Source of the DNA: JACMNW01 sp963708425 | GTDB taxonomy: Bacteria; Pseudomonadota; Alphaproteobacteria; Rhodobacterales; Rhodobacteraceae | Assembly: GCA_963708425.1 (NCBI GenBank) | Contig: OY970206.1 | Coordinates: 3,596,001-3,660,000, forward strand | Length of the DNA: 64,000 bases | Direction of reading: 5' to 3' | In this document: positions 18,415 to 27,726 of the stretch, piece by piece | Position numbering within the stretch: the first letter of the stretch is position 1 | Layout of the letters: every line of letters begins with the position of its first letter | Notes under the pieces: model-generated | The model's database searches: none | Told to the model about the DNA's origin: nothing | What the model saw: the letters and a program-made list of their open reading frames with translations, nothing else | Program-made: the position numbers and the translations under genes

Positions 18415-19566
18415 GTGGCAAACGGGATCTTTCGCGAGAATGACAACCGGGTTGGATTTGCGGAATTGTTTTTTGACCTGGTTTTCGTGTTTGCCATCAC
18501 GCAAGTCAGCCATTCGCTGCTGTACCACTATGACCTCAGGGGTGCTGTTGAGGCGGGGATCCTGTTTCTCGCCATCTGGATGGTCTGGATTTACACCACA
18601 TGGGTGCTGAACCAGATCGACCCGGACAGAGGCACGGTGCGGGCGTTGTTGTTTGCGTTGATGTTGGGTGGGTTGTTCGTTTCAATGGCGCTGCCACGGG
18701 CGTTTGATGACCGCGGGTTGGTGTTTGCTGTGGCTTTTGTCGCAATGCAGGTCGGGCGGACAACTTTCTTTCTGGTGGCTATGCGGCACACTGCTGCGGG
18801 CTGGTTGGCCTACAAACGCATTCTGATCTGGTTTCTGCTGTCGGCGGTGTTCTGGATCTGGGGCGGGTTTGCAGACCCGGATGCGCGGCTTTGGATTTGG
18901 TCGATTGCCATTGGGGTGGAGTTTCTGGCAGCGTTAGTCGGATATGTCGTGCCGGGGCTCGGGCGGGCGGTGACGACCGATTGGACAGTGAATGGCGGCC
19001 ATATTGCGGAACGCTGCGGGTTATTCGTGATCATCTGTCTAGGGGAATCGCTGTTGGTTTCAGGGGCGACATTTGCCGAAACGGACTGGGCAGCACCGGA
19101 AATGGCAGCGTTCTTGGCCAGTTTTGCCACAACCATCGGAATGTGGTGGGTCTATTTCCACATTGGCCACAAACGCGGCGCGCATCAGATCGAGCATTCC
19201 GATGATCCGGGCCGTTTGGCGCGAATGGTCTACAGCTATATCCACATTCTGATTGTTGCGGGCGTCGTGCTGTCGGCGGTTGGGGCAGAGCGGGCGATTG
19301 CGCATCCGGGTGACGTGGCGACGCTTGCCGAATCTGCGTCGGTGATTGGCGGCTTGATCTTATTTTTGCTGGGCAATGGGTTGTTCAAATGGGCATCATC
19401 GCCGTATTTTCCGCTGTCGCATATCGTTGGTCTGGGCTTGTGCTTGGCCGCGATGCTGGCGGGGCCATGGACGAATTTGCTGGTGCTGAACGTCGCTGCC
19501 GTGGCAATTTTGGCGCTGGTTGCGGCTTGGGAAAACCGGTCGCTGGCCGCCGTCAAACTTGCGTGA
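18415..19566 (+). CDS. Low-temperature-requirement A (LtrA) family membrane protein
   Basis: 383 aa from GTG 18415 (ANGIFRENDNRVGFAELFFDLVFVFAITQVSH). The 'ELFFDLVFVFAI' and 'CGLFVIICLGESLLV' blocks are diagnostic of LtrA (PF06772). About ten membrane segments. LtrA was named for a Listeria mutant unable to grow in the cold; the transport or enzymatic activity is unknown. Earlier in-frame starts (18337) lie inside the TRAP terminator hairpin and are rejected; a G-rich site precedes 18415. Its 3' end overlaps the convergent monooxygenase-like gene by 14 bp. Confidence 0.85.
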   Translation: MANGIFRENDNRVGFAELFFDLVFVFAITQVSHSLLYHYDLRGAVEAGILFLAIWMVWIYTTWVLNQIDPDRGTVRALLFALMLGGLFVSMALPRAFDDRGLVFAVAFVAMQVGRTTFFLVAMRHTAAGWLAYKRILIWFLLSAVFWIWGGFADPDARLWIWSIAIGVEFLAALVGYVVPGLGRAVTTDWTVNGGHIAERCGLFVIICLGESLLVSGATFAETDWAAPEMAAFLASFATTIGMWWVYFHIGHKRGAHQIEHSDDPGRLARMVYSYIHILIVAGVVLSAVGAERAIAHPGDVATLAESASVIGGLILFLLGNGLFKWASSPYFPLSHIVGLGLCLAAMLAGPWTNLLVLNVAAVAILALVAAWENRSLAAVKLA

Positions 19567-19825
19567 TCTGAAAATCGCGGATGATGTGTTGGGATACTTG
19601 CCACCATTTCGACGAACGGGTGCGGGTTTGGTGTGCGTCAAACGCGGCTTGATCGACGAAGCTTTCGTCCAAGTGCCAGACCATCGGGTTGGCGGTTTGG
19701 GCGACACTGAAGCTAAGGCAACCGGGTTCGGCACGGCTGAGGTGGATGTGATTGGGCAGCTGCGCCTTGACGATTGCCAGATCAGCAAGTGTTACGCAGG
19801 TAAGGGTGCCGGTGCGGAGGATCAT
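19553..19825 (-). CDS. Antibiotic biosynthesis monooxygenase (ABM)-domain protein
   Basis: 90 aa, one ABM ferredoxin-like domain: 'LTCVTLADLAIVKAQLPNHIHLSRAEPGCLSFSVAQ' followed by 'MVWHLDESFVDQAAFDAHQTRTRSSKWWQV'. These small dimers act as cofactor-free quinol monooxygenases or haem/aldehyde-binding proteins; no substrate can be inferred. It overlaps the guaA stop by 4 nt (ATGA) and is thus translated downstream of guaA. It also overlaps the 3' end of the LtrA-like gene on the other strand. Confidence 0.75.
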   Translation of the reverse strand: MILRTGTLTCVTLADLAIVKAQLPNHIHLSRAEPGCLSFSVAQTANPMVWHLDESFVDQAAFDAHQTRTRSSKWWQVSQHIIRDFQITQV

Positions 19826-21378
19826 TCCAGTTCAATCGTGCCGGGTGGCTTGGAGGTAATATCATAGAACACGCGGTTGATGCCGGGCACTTCGTTGATG
19901 ATCCGGGTCATGGTTTCGCCCAGAAACTCGTGGGTGAAGGGGTACGTATCGGCGGTCATGCCGTCGACCGAGGTGACGGCGCGCAGGGCAACGGCGTAGT
20001 CGTAGGTGCGATGGTCGCCCATGACGCCGACAGTTTTCATCGGCAGGATGGCGGCAAAGGCTTGCCAGATGTCATCGTAAAGGCCGTGTTTGCGGATCTG
20101 GTCGATGTAGACGGCATCGGCGGCGCGCAGGATGTTCAACTTTTCGGTGGTAATCTCGCCGGGGCAGCGGATGGCGAGGCCGGGGCCGGGGAACGGGTGG
20201 CGGCCGATGAAGGATTGCGGCAAGCCAAGTTCACGGCCAAGGGCGCGGACTTCGTCTTTGAACAGCTCGCGCAGGGGTTCGACGAGTTGCATGTTCATGC
20301 GGGCAGGCAGGCCGCCGACATTGTGGTGCGATTTGATAGTAACGCTGGGGCCGCCGGAAAAGCTGACGCTTTCGATGACGTCGGGGTAAAGCGTGCCTTG
20401 GGCGAGGAAATCTGCGCCGCCGATGGCTTTGGCATGTTTTTCAAACACCTCGATGAATAGGCCGCCGATGATTTTGCGTTTGGTTTCCGGGTCTGACACG
20501 CCTTCGAGCTTGCCGAGAAACAGATCGGATTCGTCGGCATGGATCAGCGGCAGGTTGTAATGTTCGCGAAACATCGAGACGACTTGCTCGGATTCGTTCA
20601 GGCGCATCAGGCCGTGATCGACATAGACGCAGGTGAGTTGATCGCCGATCGCCTCGTGGATCAGGATTGCGGCGACCGAACTGTCAACGCCGCCGGACAG
20701 GGCGCAGATGACGCGGCCTTGACCGACTTGGGCGCGGATTTTGGCGATGGCTTCTTCGCGGTAGGCACCCATCGTCCAATCGCCTTTGAAGCCGGCGATG
20801 CGGACGAAGTTTGCGTAAAGTGCGGCACCTTTGGGGGTGTGGTGAACCTCGGGGTGGAATTGCACCGCGTAGAAATGGCGGCTTGCGTCGGCGGTGATGG
20901 CGAACGGGGCGTTGGGCGAGGTGCCGTAGACTTGAAAACCGGGGGCGAGAACAGAGACGTGGTCGCCGTGGCTCATCCACACTTGTTCGCGGTGTTCGGT
21001 AAACCAGCCATCCAAAAGAAATGATCTGGCAGCAGTCGGAGTGACGAAAGCGCGGCCAAATTCGGCAGTGCCATGGCCGCGTTCGACCTTGCCGCCAAGG
21101 CAGTGCATCATCACCTGTTGGCCGTAGCAGATGCCGAGGATTGGCACGCCGAGGGTGAAGACCGACGCGGGCGGCATGGGTGCGCCGTCGGCAAAGACCG
21201 AGGACGGTCCACCGGACAGGATTACCGCTTTGGGGGCGAAATCGGCCAGGAATGCGTCGGTGACTTTGCTGAACGGGTGAATTTCGCAGTAAACGTTCAG
21301 CTCTCGCAGGCGGCGGGCGATCAGCTGCGTTACCTGGCTGCCGAAGTCGATGATGAGAAGGCGATCATGTTGGGTCAT
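19822..21378 (-). CDS. guaA: GMP synthase (glutamine-hydrolysing)
   Basis: 518 aa. Converts XMP to GMP with ATP and glutamine. N-terminal class I amidotransferase: nucleophile Cys84 in LGICYGQQ, His/Glu in 'VQFHPEVHHTPKG'. The ATP pyrophosphatase domain has the P-loop ALSGGVDSSVAA. The C-terminal dimerisation domain ends 'RVFYDITSKPPGTIELE', as in other GuaA proteins. Full length. A 203-bp gap separates it from the divergent MttB-like gene. Confidence 0.98.
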   Translation of the reverse strand: MTQHDRLLIIDFGSQVTQLIARRLRELNVYCEIHPFSKVTDAFLADFAPKAVILSGGPSSVFADGAPMPPASVFTLGVPILGICYGQQVMMHCLGGKVERGHGTAEFGRAFVTPTAARSFLLDGWFTEHREQVWMSHGDHVSVLAPGFQVYGTSPNAPFAITADASRHFYAVQFHPEVHHTPKGAALYANFVRIAGFKGDWTMGAYREEAIAKIRAQVGQGRVICALSGGVDSSVAAILIHEAIGDQLTCVYVDHGLMRLNESEQVVSMFREHYNLPLIHADESDLFLGKLEGVSDPETKRKIIGGLFIEVFEKHAKAIGGADFLAQGTLYPDVIESVSFSGGPSVTIKSHHNVGGLPARMNMQLVEPLRELFKDEVRALGRELGLPQSFIGRHPFPGPGLAIRCPGEITTEKLNILRAADAVYIDQIRKHGLYDDIWQAFAAILPMKTVGVMGDHRTYDYAVALRAVTSVDGMTADTYPFTHEFLGETMTRIINEVPGINRVFYDITSKPPGTIELE

Positions 21379-21582
21379 GGGGCATGGGAATAGGCAAAAG
21401 GGGCATCAAGGGCAAGGGGTGCGCGGCGGTGTTTGGTGGGGTTTGAATATTTGAGCGAAATGGAAACAGCGGTGTCGTAATAGGCGTCGCGGAATGTCGG
21501 TTTTGGAGAGTATGCGGCGCATTCAGGGGGCGGTGCGAGGCGGTGAAGTTGCATAAGTCGGCAAACATAGTCGGAGGCGATG

Positions 21583-23125
21583 ATGAACGAAGTTGCAGGA
21601 CGTAGGGCGCGCGGCGGTGGCGGTACAGCACGGCGGGCAGAGCGGACGGCGGTCAGTTTTGAGACGGCCCGGTTTATCAGCCGGAACATTCCGAACTTCG
21701 AGATATTGAACGAGGAAGCGCTGGCGATTATTGAATGGAACGCCGACACGGTTCTGGAGGAGATTGGCGTTAATTTCCTTGAGAACGAGCCTGCTTTAGC
21801 ATTGTGGCGGGCGGCTGGCGCAGATGTGAAGGGCGAGCGGGTGCGAATTCCGCGCGGGCTGGCGCGCAAGTTATGTGCGACGGCACCGTCATCGTTTACG
21901 CAGCATGCCCGGAATCCGGAGCGGAATGTCGAGGTTGGCGGGCGCAATCTGGTGCTGGCCCCGGTGTATGGTCCCGCCCTTTGTGCGCGATCAGGCGGGC
22001 GGGCGGCGCTATGCGACGATCAGTGATTTCCAGAATTTCGTGAAGCTGGGCTATATGTCGAAATGGCTGCACCACTCGGGTGGCACGGTGTGTGAGCCAA
22101 CAGATGTGCCGGTGAACAAGCGGCACCTCGACATGCTGCTGGCGCATATGCAGTTGTCGGACAAGCCTTATATGGGGTCTGTGACGGAACCAAGCCGGGC
22201 CGAGGATTCGGTGGCGATGTCGAAGATATTGTTCGGTGATGCGTTCGTTGACCAGAACACGGTGATGACCAGCCTGATCAACATCAACAGCCCGCTGACC
22301 TTTGATTCGATCATGATGGGGGCGCTGGAGGTGTATGCGCGGGCCAATCAGGCGGCGATCATCAGTCCGTTCATCGTGGGGGGGGCTATGGCTCCGGTCA
22401 CCGTGGCGGGGACGCTGACGCAGGTGTTGGCCGAAGTGTTGGCAGGCGTGGCCTATAGCCAGTTGGTGCGGCCCGGTGCGCCGGTGATTTTCGGGGCGTT
22501 TGTGACGTCGATTGACATGAACAGCGGCGCGCCGACGTTCGGGACGCCGGAAGCTGCGCATATCACCTATGGCGCGGGGCAGTTGGCGCGGCGGCTGAAC
22601 TTGCCGTATCGGTCTGGCGGGGCGTTTTGCGGATCAAAACTGCCGGATGCGCAGGCTGCGTATGAGACGGCGAATAGTCTGAACATGGCATTGCTGGCGG
22701 GGGTGAATTTTATGCTGCATGCGTGCGGCTGGCTGGAAGGAGGCTTGGTCAGCAGTTACGAAAAGTTCGTGATGGATGCGGACCAGTTGGGCACGCTGCA
22801 CCATCTGGCGAAGGGCGTGATCATGGATGCCAACGGGCAGGGGATGGACGCGATCCGCGAAGTGGGGCCGGGGGGGCACTATCTTGGGTGCGAACATACT
22901 CAGGGCAACTTCAAAACGGCGTTCTGGAGGTCTGATCTGTTCGACTACAAGCCGTTCGAGACATGGGCCGAAGAAGGCGCGCGGGATACCGAGACGTTGG
23001 CGGCGGAACGGGTGACCAAGATGCTGGGCGATTATCAGAAGCCGGATTTGGATATTGCAGTGTCTGATGCGCTTGACGACTATGTGGCGCGGCGCAAATC
23101 GGAAATGCCCGACGCGTTTGTTTGA
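21583..23125 (+). pseudogene. MttB-like (trimethylamine methyltransferase family) gene, split by a 1-nt insertion
   Basis: The frame starting at 21583 (GGAGG 5 nt upstream) encodes 'VSFETARFISRNIPNFEILNEEALAIIEWNADTVLEEIGVNF' through 'NLVLAPVYG'. The family sequence then continues one frame later as 'PPFVRDQAGGRRYATISDFQNF' to the end at 23125 (DAFV). One extra C in CCC (21973-21975) explains the break. The total of ~514 residues is normal for the family. No in-frame amber codon is seen, so this is a non-pyrrolysine homologue. Relatives demethylate quaternary amines such as glycine betaine for a corrinoid protein; no corrinoid gene is nearby. Confidence 0.8.
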
Positions 23126-23142
23126 CGGCGTGAGATGAATGG

Positions 23143-23177
23143 AAAGGCCCGCGCATAAGGCGATGCGCGGGCCTTTT
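23143..23177. terminator. Bidirectional intrinsic terminator
   Basis: A 14-bp perfect stem, AAAGGCCCGCGCAT (23143-23156) with ATGCGCGGGCCTTT (23163-23176), has a 6-nt loop and A/T runs on both sides. It lies between the convergent MttB-like and DUF6477 genes. Confidence 0.88.
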
Positions 23178-23181
23178 GCGT

Positions 23182-23472
23182 TCAGACTTGCAGGCTGCGT
23201 GGCAGCAGGCGGGCTTCGGCGATCATGGCGATCAGCATTTCGATATGGCGTGAGACAGAATAGGTCGCATCGCCGGCGCGGCGGGTTTCCTCCATCTGTT
23301 GTTCTGCCGTGAACAGATGCGGCAGGGCTGTTTCGGGCGTGGCGCGGGGTGAGGCGTTGATCAGGCGGCGCAGATCGCGGTCGCGGCGGTAATCGGCAAC
23401 GCCGAAGCGGGCGGCGCGGATCAACAGGCGTGGGCGGCGCAAATCGGCCAAAAGAGTGCGGAAATCAGTCAT
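23182..23472 (-). CDS. DUF6477 family protein
   Basis: 96 aa from the ATG at 23472, with GGAGG upstream. Arginine-rich: 'DFRTLLADLRRPRLLIRAARFGVADYRRDRDLRRLI', then 'EQQMEETRRAGDATYSVSRHIEMLIAMIAEARLL'. This is the Rhodobacterales family DUF6477, usually found next to DUF6456 as here (divergent, 215 bp). No membrane segment, no known function. Confidence 0.75.
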   Translation of the reverse strand: MTDFRTLLADLRRPRLLIRAARFGVADYRRDRDLRRLINASPRATPETALPHLFTAEQQMEETRRAGDATYSVSRHIEMLIAMIAEARLLPRSLQV

Positions 23473-23527
23473 CGAAGCCTCCGGTAAGTGTGCTGGGGCA
23501 ACATGCGCCAACTCAACTGGGCGTTGC

Positions 23528-23542
23528 ACAACTACGAGTTGT
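23528..23542. promoter_or_regulatory. Inverted repeat in the DUF6477/DUF6456 gap
   Basis: ACAACT-ACG-AGTTGT is a perfect 6-bp dyad with a 3-bp centre. It lies between two divergent genes, where an operator would be expected. The binding protein is unknown. Confidence 0.35.
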
Positions 23543-23604
23543 AGCGCGCGCCGCTTTTCCGTTTGTTTAGAGTTTGGTTACCATTATGGCGCTACGACCT
23601 GAAA

Positions 23605-23620
23605 TTAACCGACGAGTAAC
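23605..23620. promoter_or_regulatory. CtrA-like binding site
   Basis: TTAA-N7-GTAAC differs by one base from the CtrA consensus TTAA-N7-TTAAC. It lies 67 bp before the DUF6456 start. CtrA is the alphaproteobacterial cell-cycle and motility regulator; binding here is inference. Confidence 0.35.
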
Positions 23621-23687
23621 CAATACCGCCCACGCTTGAAAGCTTTCTATTGGAAGGGATCAAGCGTTTCGGCGGCACGGAATTGAG

Positions 23688-24821
23688 ATGAAAAGCGCAG
23701 AGCTGACCGAAGAATTTACCTTGCCGACATGGCTTCCCAGTGCTGTGCGACTTTATCTTGACCATACCGAGGAAGGCGTTTCCTTGCGTGCGCTTGCGCG
23801 CCGTGAAGGATGCCACGCCTCAACCGTGATGCGGCATGTCCGACGCTATGAGAACCGCCGGGACGATCCGTTGATGGATGCGGCCCTGGCGGCACTTGGG
23901 CGCGGGCAGGCGCGGGGTGCGTCAAGTCCAGCCAATATGCCAGCCAATAAGGATGACGAACGAATGACCCTTCAGATACGCGCCGAAGCGCTGGCGATGG
24001 ATGATGCGACGCTTGCCCGCGAAGGCCGACGGATTTTGCGCCGTTTAGTTGAACCGGGTGCAGTGCTGGCCATAGCCCCGGATATGGAAAAGGCGGTGGT
24101 GATGCGCGAGTTTGCCGATGGGCGGGCGGCTCGCACTGGCGTGGTGGAACGCCAGATTGCCCAAGCGTTTGTGCTGAAGGATTGGATCGTTTGTCGCAAG
24201 CCGGGGCGAGTTGCGACCTATGAGATTACATCCGTGGGCCGGTCTGCGCTGAAACGGATGACCGATGAGGATGACCGCGCCCGTGGTGGCACGGCAGAGG
24301 CGGCAACGCCGTTTGCCGACCAGCACCGCAACTGGGACGAGCGGGTTGTGCAGGGCGAGGATGGGCCGCGCCGGATACGCTACAACCTTGCCGAAAGCCC
24401 GGTGGCTTCGCTGGGGCGGCGGCGTGACAAGGATGGCAAGTTGTTCCTTGAGGCAGAGCTGGTGGTGGCCGCCGAACGTTTGCGCGAAGATTTCGAATTG
24501 GCGCAGATGGGGCCACGGGTGGCGCAGAACTGGGATCGGTTCTTGACCGGGGCCGATCGGGGCAGCTTTCGGCCCGAAGGTGGTAGCGGCGACGCGCCAA
24601 GGGCGGCGCGCGAACGGGTGGCGGCGGCATTGCGCGACCTTGGCCCCGGTCTGGGCGATATGGTGTTGCGGTGCTGCTGTTTTCTGGAAGGGCTGGAAAT
24701 GGCCGAAAAGCGGATGGGATGGTCGGCCCGGTCTGGCAAGATCGTGCTGCGCATCGCGTTGCAGCGGTTGCGGCGGCACTATGACGAAGCCTATGGGCGA
24801 TCAGGGCCGTTGATCGGGTAA
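23688..24821 (+). CDS. DUF6456 domain protein with N-terminal helix-turn-helix
   Basis: 377 aa. Residues ~25-55 look like a recombinase/Hin-type helix-turn-helix ('VSLRALARREGCHASTVMRHVRRYENR'). Residues ~120-185 resemble a second winged-helix region ('VVERQIAQAFVLKDWIVCRKPGRVATYEITSVGRSALKRM'). The C-terminal DUF6456 part contains 'FLEGLEMAEKRMGWSARSGKIVLRIALQRLRRHYDEAYG'. It is probably a DNA-binding protein; relatives in other alphaproteobacteria show phage-like HTH features, but no phage genes are near. Divergent from DUF6477. Confidence 0.78.
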   Translation: MKSAELTEEFTLPTWLPSAVRLYLDHTEEGVSLRALARREGCHASTVMRHVRRYENRRDDPLMDAALAALGRGQARGASSPANMPANKDDERMTLQIRAEALAMDDATLAREGRRILRRLVEPGAVLAIAPDMEKAVVMREFADGRAARTGVVERQIAQAFVLKDWIVCRKPGRVATYEITSVGRSALKRMTDEDDRARGGTAEAATPFADQHRNWDERVVQGEDGPRRIRYNLAESPVASLGRRRDKDGKLFLEAELVVAAERLREDFELAQMGPRVAQNWDRFLTGADRGSFRPEGGSGDAPRAARERVAAALRDLGPGLGDMVLRCCCFLEGLEMAEKRMGWSARSGKIVLRIALQRLRRHYDEAYGRSGPLIG

Positions 24822-24836
24822 GGGCAGTCTGGGGTT

Positions 24837-24868
24837 GCCTTGGGCTGGCGACGAAGCCAGCCCAAGGC
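24837..24868. terminator. Hairpin between convergent DUF6456 and aqpZ genes
   Basis: A perfect 13-bp stem, GCCTTGGGCTGGC (24837-24849) with GCCAGCCCAAGGC (24856-24868), has a 6-nt loop. It lacks a T tract on either strand, so it is either a weak terminator or a 3'-end stabiliser. Confidence 0.55.
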
Positions 24869-24875
24869 GAGATTA

Positions 24876-25562
24876 TCAGGGGTCTGCGCGGGTCAGGCCA
24901 GCGGCGTAGACCAAGCCCGCGACCAAGCCGCCCGCCAGTGGGGCCGCGATAAAGACCCACAGGTCTGCCAAGGCTTTGCCGCCGACAAATACTGCCGGGC
25001 CAATGGACCGAGCGGGGTTAACGGAAACGCCGGTGACGTTGATGCCAACCAAGTGGATGGCAGCAAGAGTGAGGCCGATGGCAAGGCCCGCCATAGCACC
25101 GGGAGCGCCGGACGCGGTGGCACCCAAGATGACGGTAACAAAGAGGAAGGTCATCACAGCCTCGAACACCAAGGCGGCTTGCAGCGAATATTCGCCAAGG
25201 TAGCCAGCGCCATAGCCGTTTTGGCCAAGGCCGTTGGTCGCGATAGTATAGTCAGCTTTGCCCGATGCGATGAGGTACAGTATGCTGGCGCCCAAGATGG
25301 CCCCGACGATCTGGGCAATTGCGTAGCCGACAAAGTCACCAACCGACAAACGGCCAGCGGCAACCATGCCAAGTGAAACGGCAGGGTTCAGATGGGCACC
25401 GGAAATGGCGCCAAGGCCATAGGCGGCGGCGACAATTGCAAGCCCGAAAGCGAGTGAGATGCCGGTGAAGCCGATATCAGGCCCTGCAATTACGGCGGCA
25501 CCGCAGCCGAAAAGCACAAGGATCAACGTTCCGATCGCCTCGGCGATTAGTTTTTTAGTCAT
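24876..25562 (-). CDS. aqpZ: Aquaporin Z
   Basis: 228 aa inner-membrane water channel with six membrane helices and two pore half-helices. Both NPA boxes are present (SGAHLNPAVSLG and VSVNPARSIG). The 'IHLVGINVTGVSVNPARS' segment supplies the His and Arg of a water-selective filter, as in E. coli AqpZ, not the glycerol facilitator. The ATG at 25562 has a strong AGGAGGGG upstream. Stands alone on the minus strand. Confidence 0.93.
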   Translation of the reverse strand: MTKKLIAEAIGTLILVLFGCGAAVIAGPDIGFTGISLAFGLAIVAAAYGLGAISGAHLNPAVSLGMVAAGRLSVGDFVGYAIAQIVGAILGASILYLIASGKADYTIATNGLGQNGYGAGYLGEYSLQAALVFEAVMTFLFVTVILGATASGAPGAMAGLAIGLTLAAIHLVGINVTGVSVNPARSIGPAVFVGGKALADLWVFIAAPLAGGLVAGLVYAAGLTRADP

Positions 25563-25698
25563 AGCCCCTCCTGACCTGCATTGAGGTCTGATTGTTACTG
25601 CACAAATATGCCGGGACAGCCTGATATTGTAACAGGCGTTGCGTTCCCAGCCGGGCAAGCTTAAATGGCGGCTATCATCCTGTCAGGGGGAAAATGGG

Positions 25699-26650
25699 TT
25701 GCGGAACCTCAATCTACCAGACCAGCGCCACCCCGAGAAAGCGCATCGTGTCGATAATGCGCAGCCGAAAAAGCCGGATTGGATCAGGGTGCGTGCGCCG
25801 ACGTCTGAAGGCTACAAGCGGACGCGGGATATTTTGCGCGAGCAGAAGCTGGTGACGGTGTGCGAAGAGGCCGGGTGCCCCAACGTTGGGGAATGCTGGA
25901 GCCAGGGCCACGCTACCATGATGATCATGGGCGAGATTTGTACGCGGGGCTGTACGTTCTGCAATGTTGCGACCGGCAAGCCGACCAATCTTGATGCGTT
26001 CGAGCCGGGGCGGGTGGCCCATGCCGTGGCCCAGCTTGGGCTGGCGCATGTGGTGATTACATCCGTTGACCGCGACGATCTGGATGATGGCGGGGCGGAT
26101 CATTTTGCGCAAACCATTCGGGCCATTCGGCACCGCAGCCCCGCAACGACGATTGAGATTTTGACACCCGATTTTCTGAAATGCCCTGACCTCGGCGGTG
26201 GAGGCGGTGGTTGAGGCGCGTCCGGATGTGTTCAACCACAACCTGGAAACGGTGCCAGGGCTTTACCCGGAAGTTCGGCCAGGGGCGCGGTATTTTCATT
26301 CGTTGCGGTTGCTGCAGAAAGTGAAAGAGCTTGATCCGGGCATGTTTACCAAATCCGGCATTATGGTGGGGTTGGGCGAAGAGCCGCAGGCCGTGAAGCA
26401 GGTGATGGACGATATGCGCGCGGCGGATGTGGATTTTCTGACCATCGGGCAGTATCTGCAGCCAACCCCCAAGCATCACCGGGTGGATCGGTTTGTGACG
26501 CCAGACGAATTCAAGGCCTATGAAACGGCGGCGTTTGGCAAGGGGTTCTTAATGGTGTCGGCGACGCCATTGACGCGGTCGTCGTATCATGCGGGCGATG
26601 ACTTTGCTCGGCTGCGGTCTGCGCGGTTGGAAAAGCTGGGGCGGGTCTAG
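25699..26650 (+). pseudogene. lipA: Lipoyl synthase gene, split by a 1-nt insertion
   Basis: LipA inserts two sulphurs into octanoyl groups with two 4Fe-4S clusters. The first frame holds the auxiliary cluster cysteines (CEEAGCPNVGEC) and the radical-SAM motif CTRGCTFC and runs to TPDFLKC. The second resumes 'SAVEAVVEARPDVFNHNLETVPGLYPEVRPGARYFHSLR' and ends with the RSSYHAG cluster ligand segment. One extra C in CCC (26184-26186) restores a normal ~317-residue protein if removed. The likely start is TTG 25699 behind AGGGGG, giving MRNLNLPDQRHPEKAH. Because lipA is usually single-copy and important, a sequencing error is more likely than true loss. Confidence 0.88.
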
Positions 26651-26698
26651 GGGCCGACGAAAGACAAGGCTGCCTGCAAAGCGGCCTTGGCGGGCTGT

Positions 26699-27607
26699 TT
26701 AGAAGCGCAGGCCGAGGCCTAAGTTATAGGCGGTGTCAGAGCCACTTTCGAGGTCATCCGCGACGCCCGCTTTTAAGTAGATGCCCTGATTAAGCGTATA
26801 ATCTGCTTCGAGGCCGTATAGAGTGGACGACCCGCTGCCAGTGTCCAGGTTCAGGGCCGAGGCGGTAAGCTCCAGCTGATCGAGGGGTTTGAATTTAGCG
26901 TAGGCTTCGACCGCCGCGTCATCACTAAAGACGAAGTTTCCGGAATAGAGCAAGCCAGCGGTAACTTGGCCAAATTTGGATTCGACGCCGAGGAAGTACC
27001 TGGTTTCGTCAAATCCGCTGTCGGACACATGTTCGATGGCACCGGTCAGTGTGGTTTGGCCAAACTGGTAATTTCCGGCAAGGTTAAAGACATCTGCATC
27101 GTCGAAGCGGTGATAGGAGGCTCCTATGTTGGTCGCACCGAACGTACCATCATAGCGCAGGCCGACCGGCACGCCTTCATTTCCCAGCAGATAGGATGAT
27201 GAAATCAGGCTGCGTTTTGTCAGGCCCAGTGTCCCAAAGTTCAGGAATTGCAGGCCAGCAACATCCGGGACGTTTGAAAGATAGGCGTCGAGCGCAGGGC
27301 GTGGCGCACCGAGGGAGAGTTTACCGAACGAGGACTGATAGGTGGCCGCGCCGTAAACGGCGGCTTCGTCATCGCCTTCGCCAACAATGGCGTCGATGCC
27401 CAATTCAAAGCCAAAGCCGCTGTTTGGATCAGTGTAGCCAAGGGTAGTTTCGGTGACACCTAGTGTTTCGCCGTCGGTGCCGGCGCCGTCGGAATAGCTG
27501 AGTTCGGCATAGCCATTGGTATAAAACCCGCCGTCCACTGATTGCGCTGCGGCGGAGGTTGCAAAACCTGCACAGATCAAGAACGGAACGGCTACCAAGC
27601 GCTTCAT
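26699..27607 (-). CDS. Outer-membrane porin
   Basis: 302 aa. Signal peptide MKRLVAVPFLICAGFATSAAAQ, then alternating amphipathic strands with Gly/Asp turns and a terminal strand ending in Phe (YNLGLGLRF), the outer-membrane assembly signal. It resembles Rhodobacter-type general porins; 'VDGGFYTNGYAELSYSD' at the mature start is typical. GAGGA precedes the ATG. It is monocistronic: convergent with lipA, with an AAGGCTGC/GCGGCCTT stem at 26666-26688 between the two stops. Confidence 0.88.
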   Translation of the reverse strand: MKRLVAVPFLICAGFATSAAAQSVDGGFYTNGYAELSYSDGAGTDGETLGVTETTLGYTDPNSGFGFELGIDAIVGEGDDEAAVYGAATYQSSFGKLSLGAPRPALDAYLSNVPDVAGLQFLNFGTLGLTKRSLISSSYLLGNEGVPVGLRYDGTFGATNIGASYHRFDDADVFNLAGNYQFGQTTLTGAIEHVSDSGFDETRYFLGVESKFGQVTAGLLYSGNFVFSDDAAVEAYAKFKPLDQLELTASALNLDTGSGSSTLYGLEADYTLNQGIYLKAGVADDLESGSDTAYNLGLGLRF

Positions 27608-27726
27608 TGCTAGTCCTCAAATCGTCGAGTCTTTTCTAGACCCTTGAGATTTCAATAGCATTGTTGCGATACGATCTCAACAAATGGATTTCGCGTCAAG
27701 GGCGAGTGGGCAACACGATGTTGCGA

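Noticed and set aside
21583..23125. Pyrrolysine (amber) codon or programmed frameshift in the MttB-like gene
   Set aside because: The break is a frame change at CCC, not a TAG, and no slippery heptamer with a downstream stem is evident. A simple extra base explains it.
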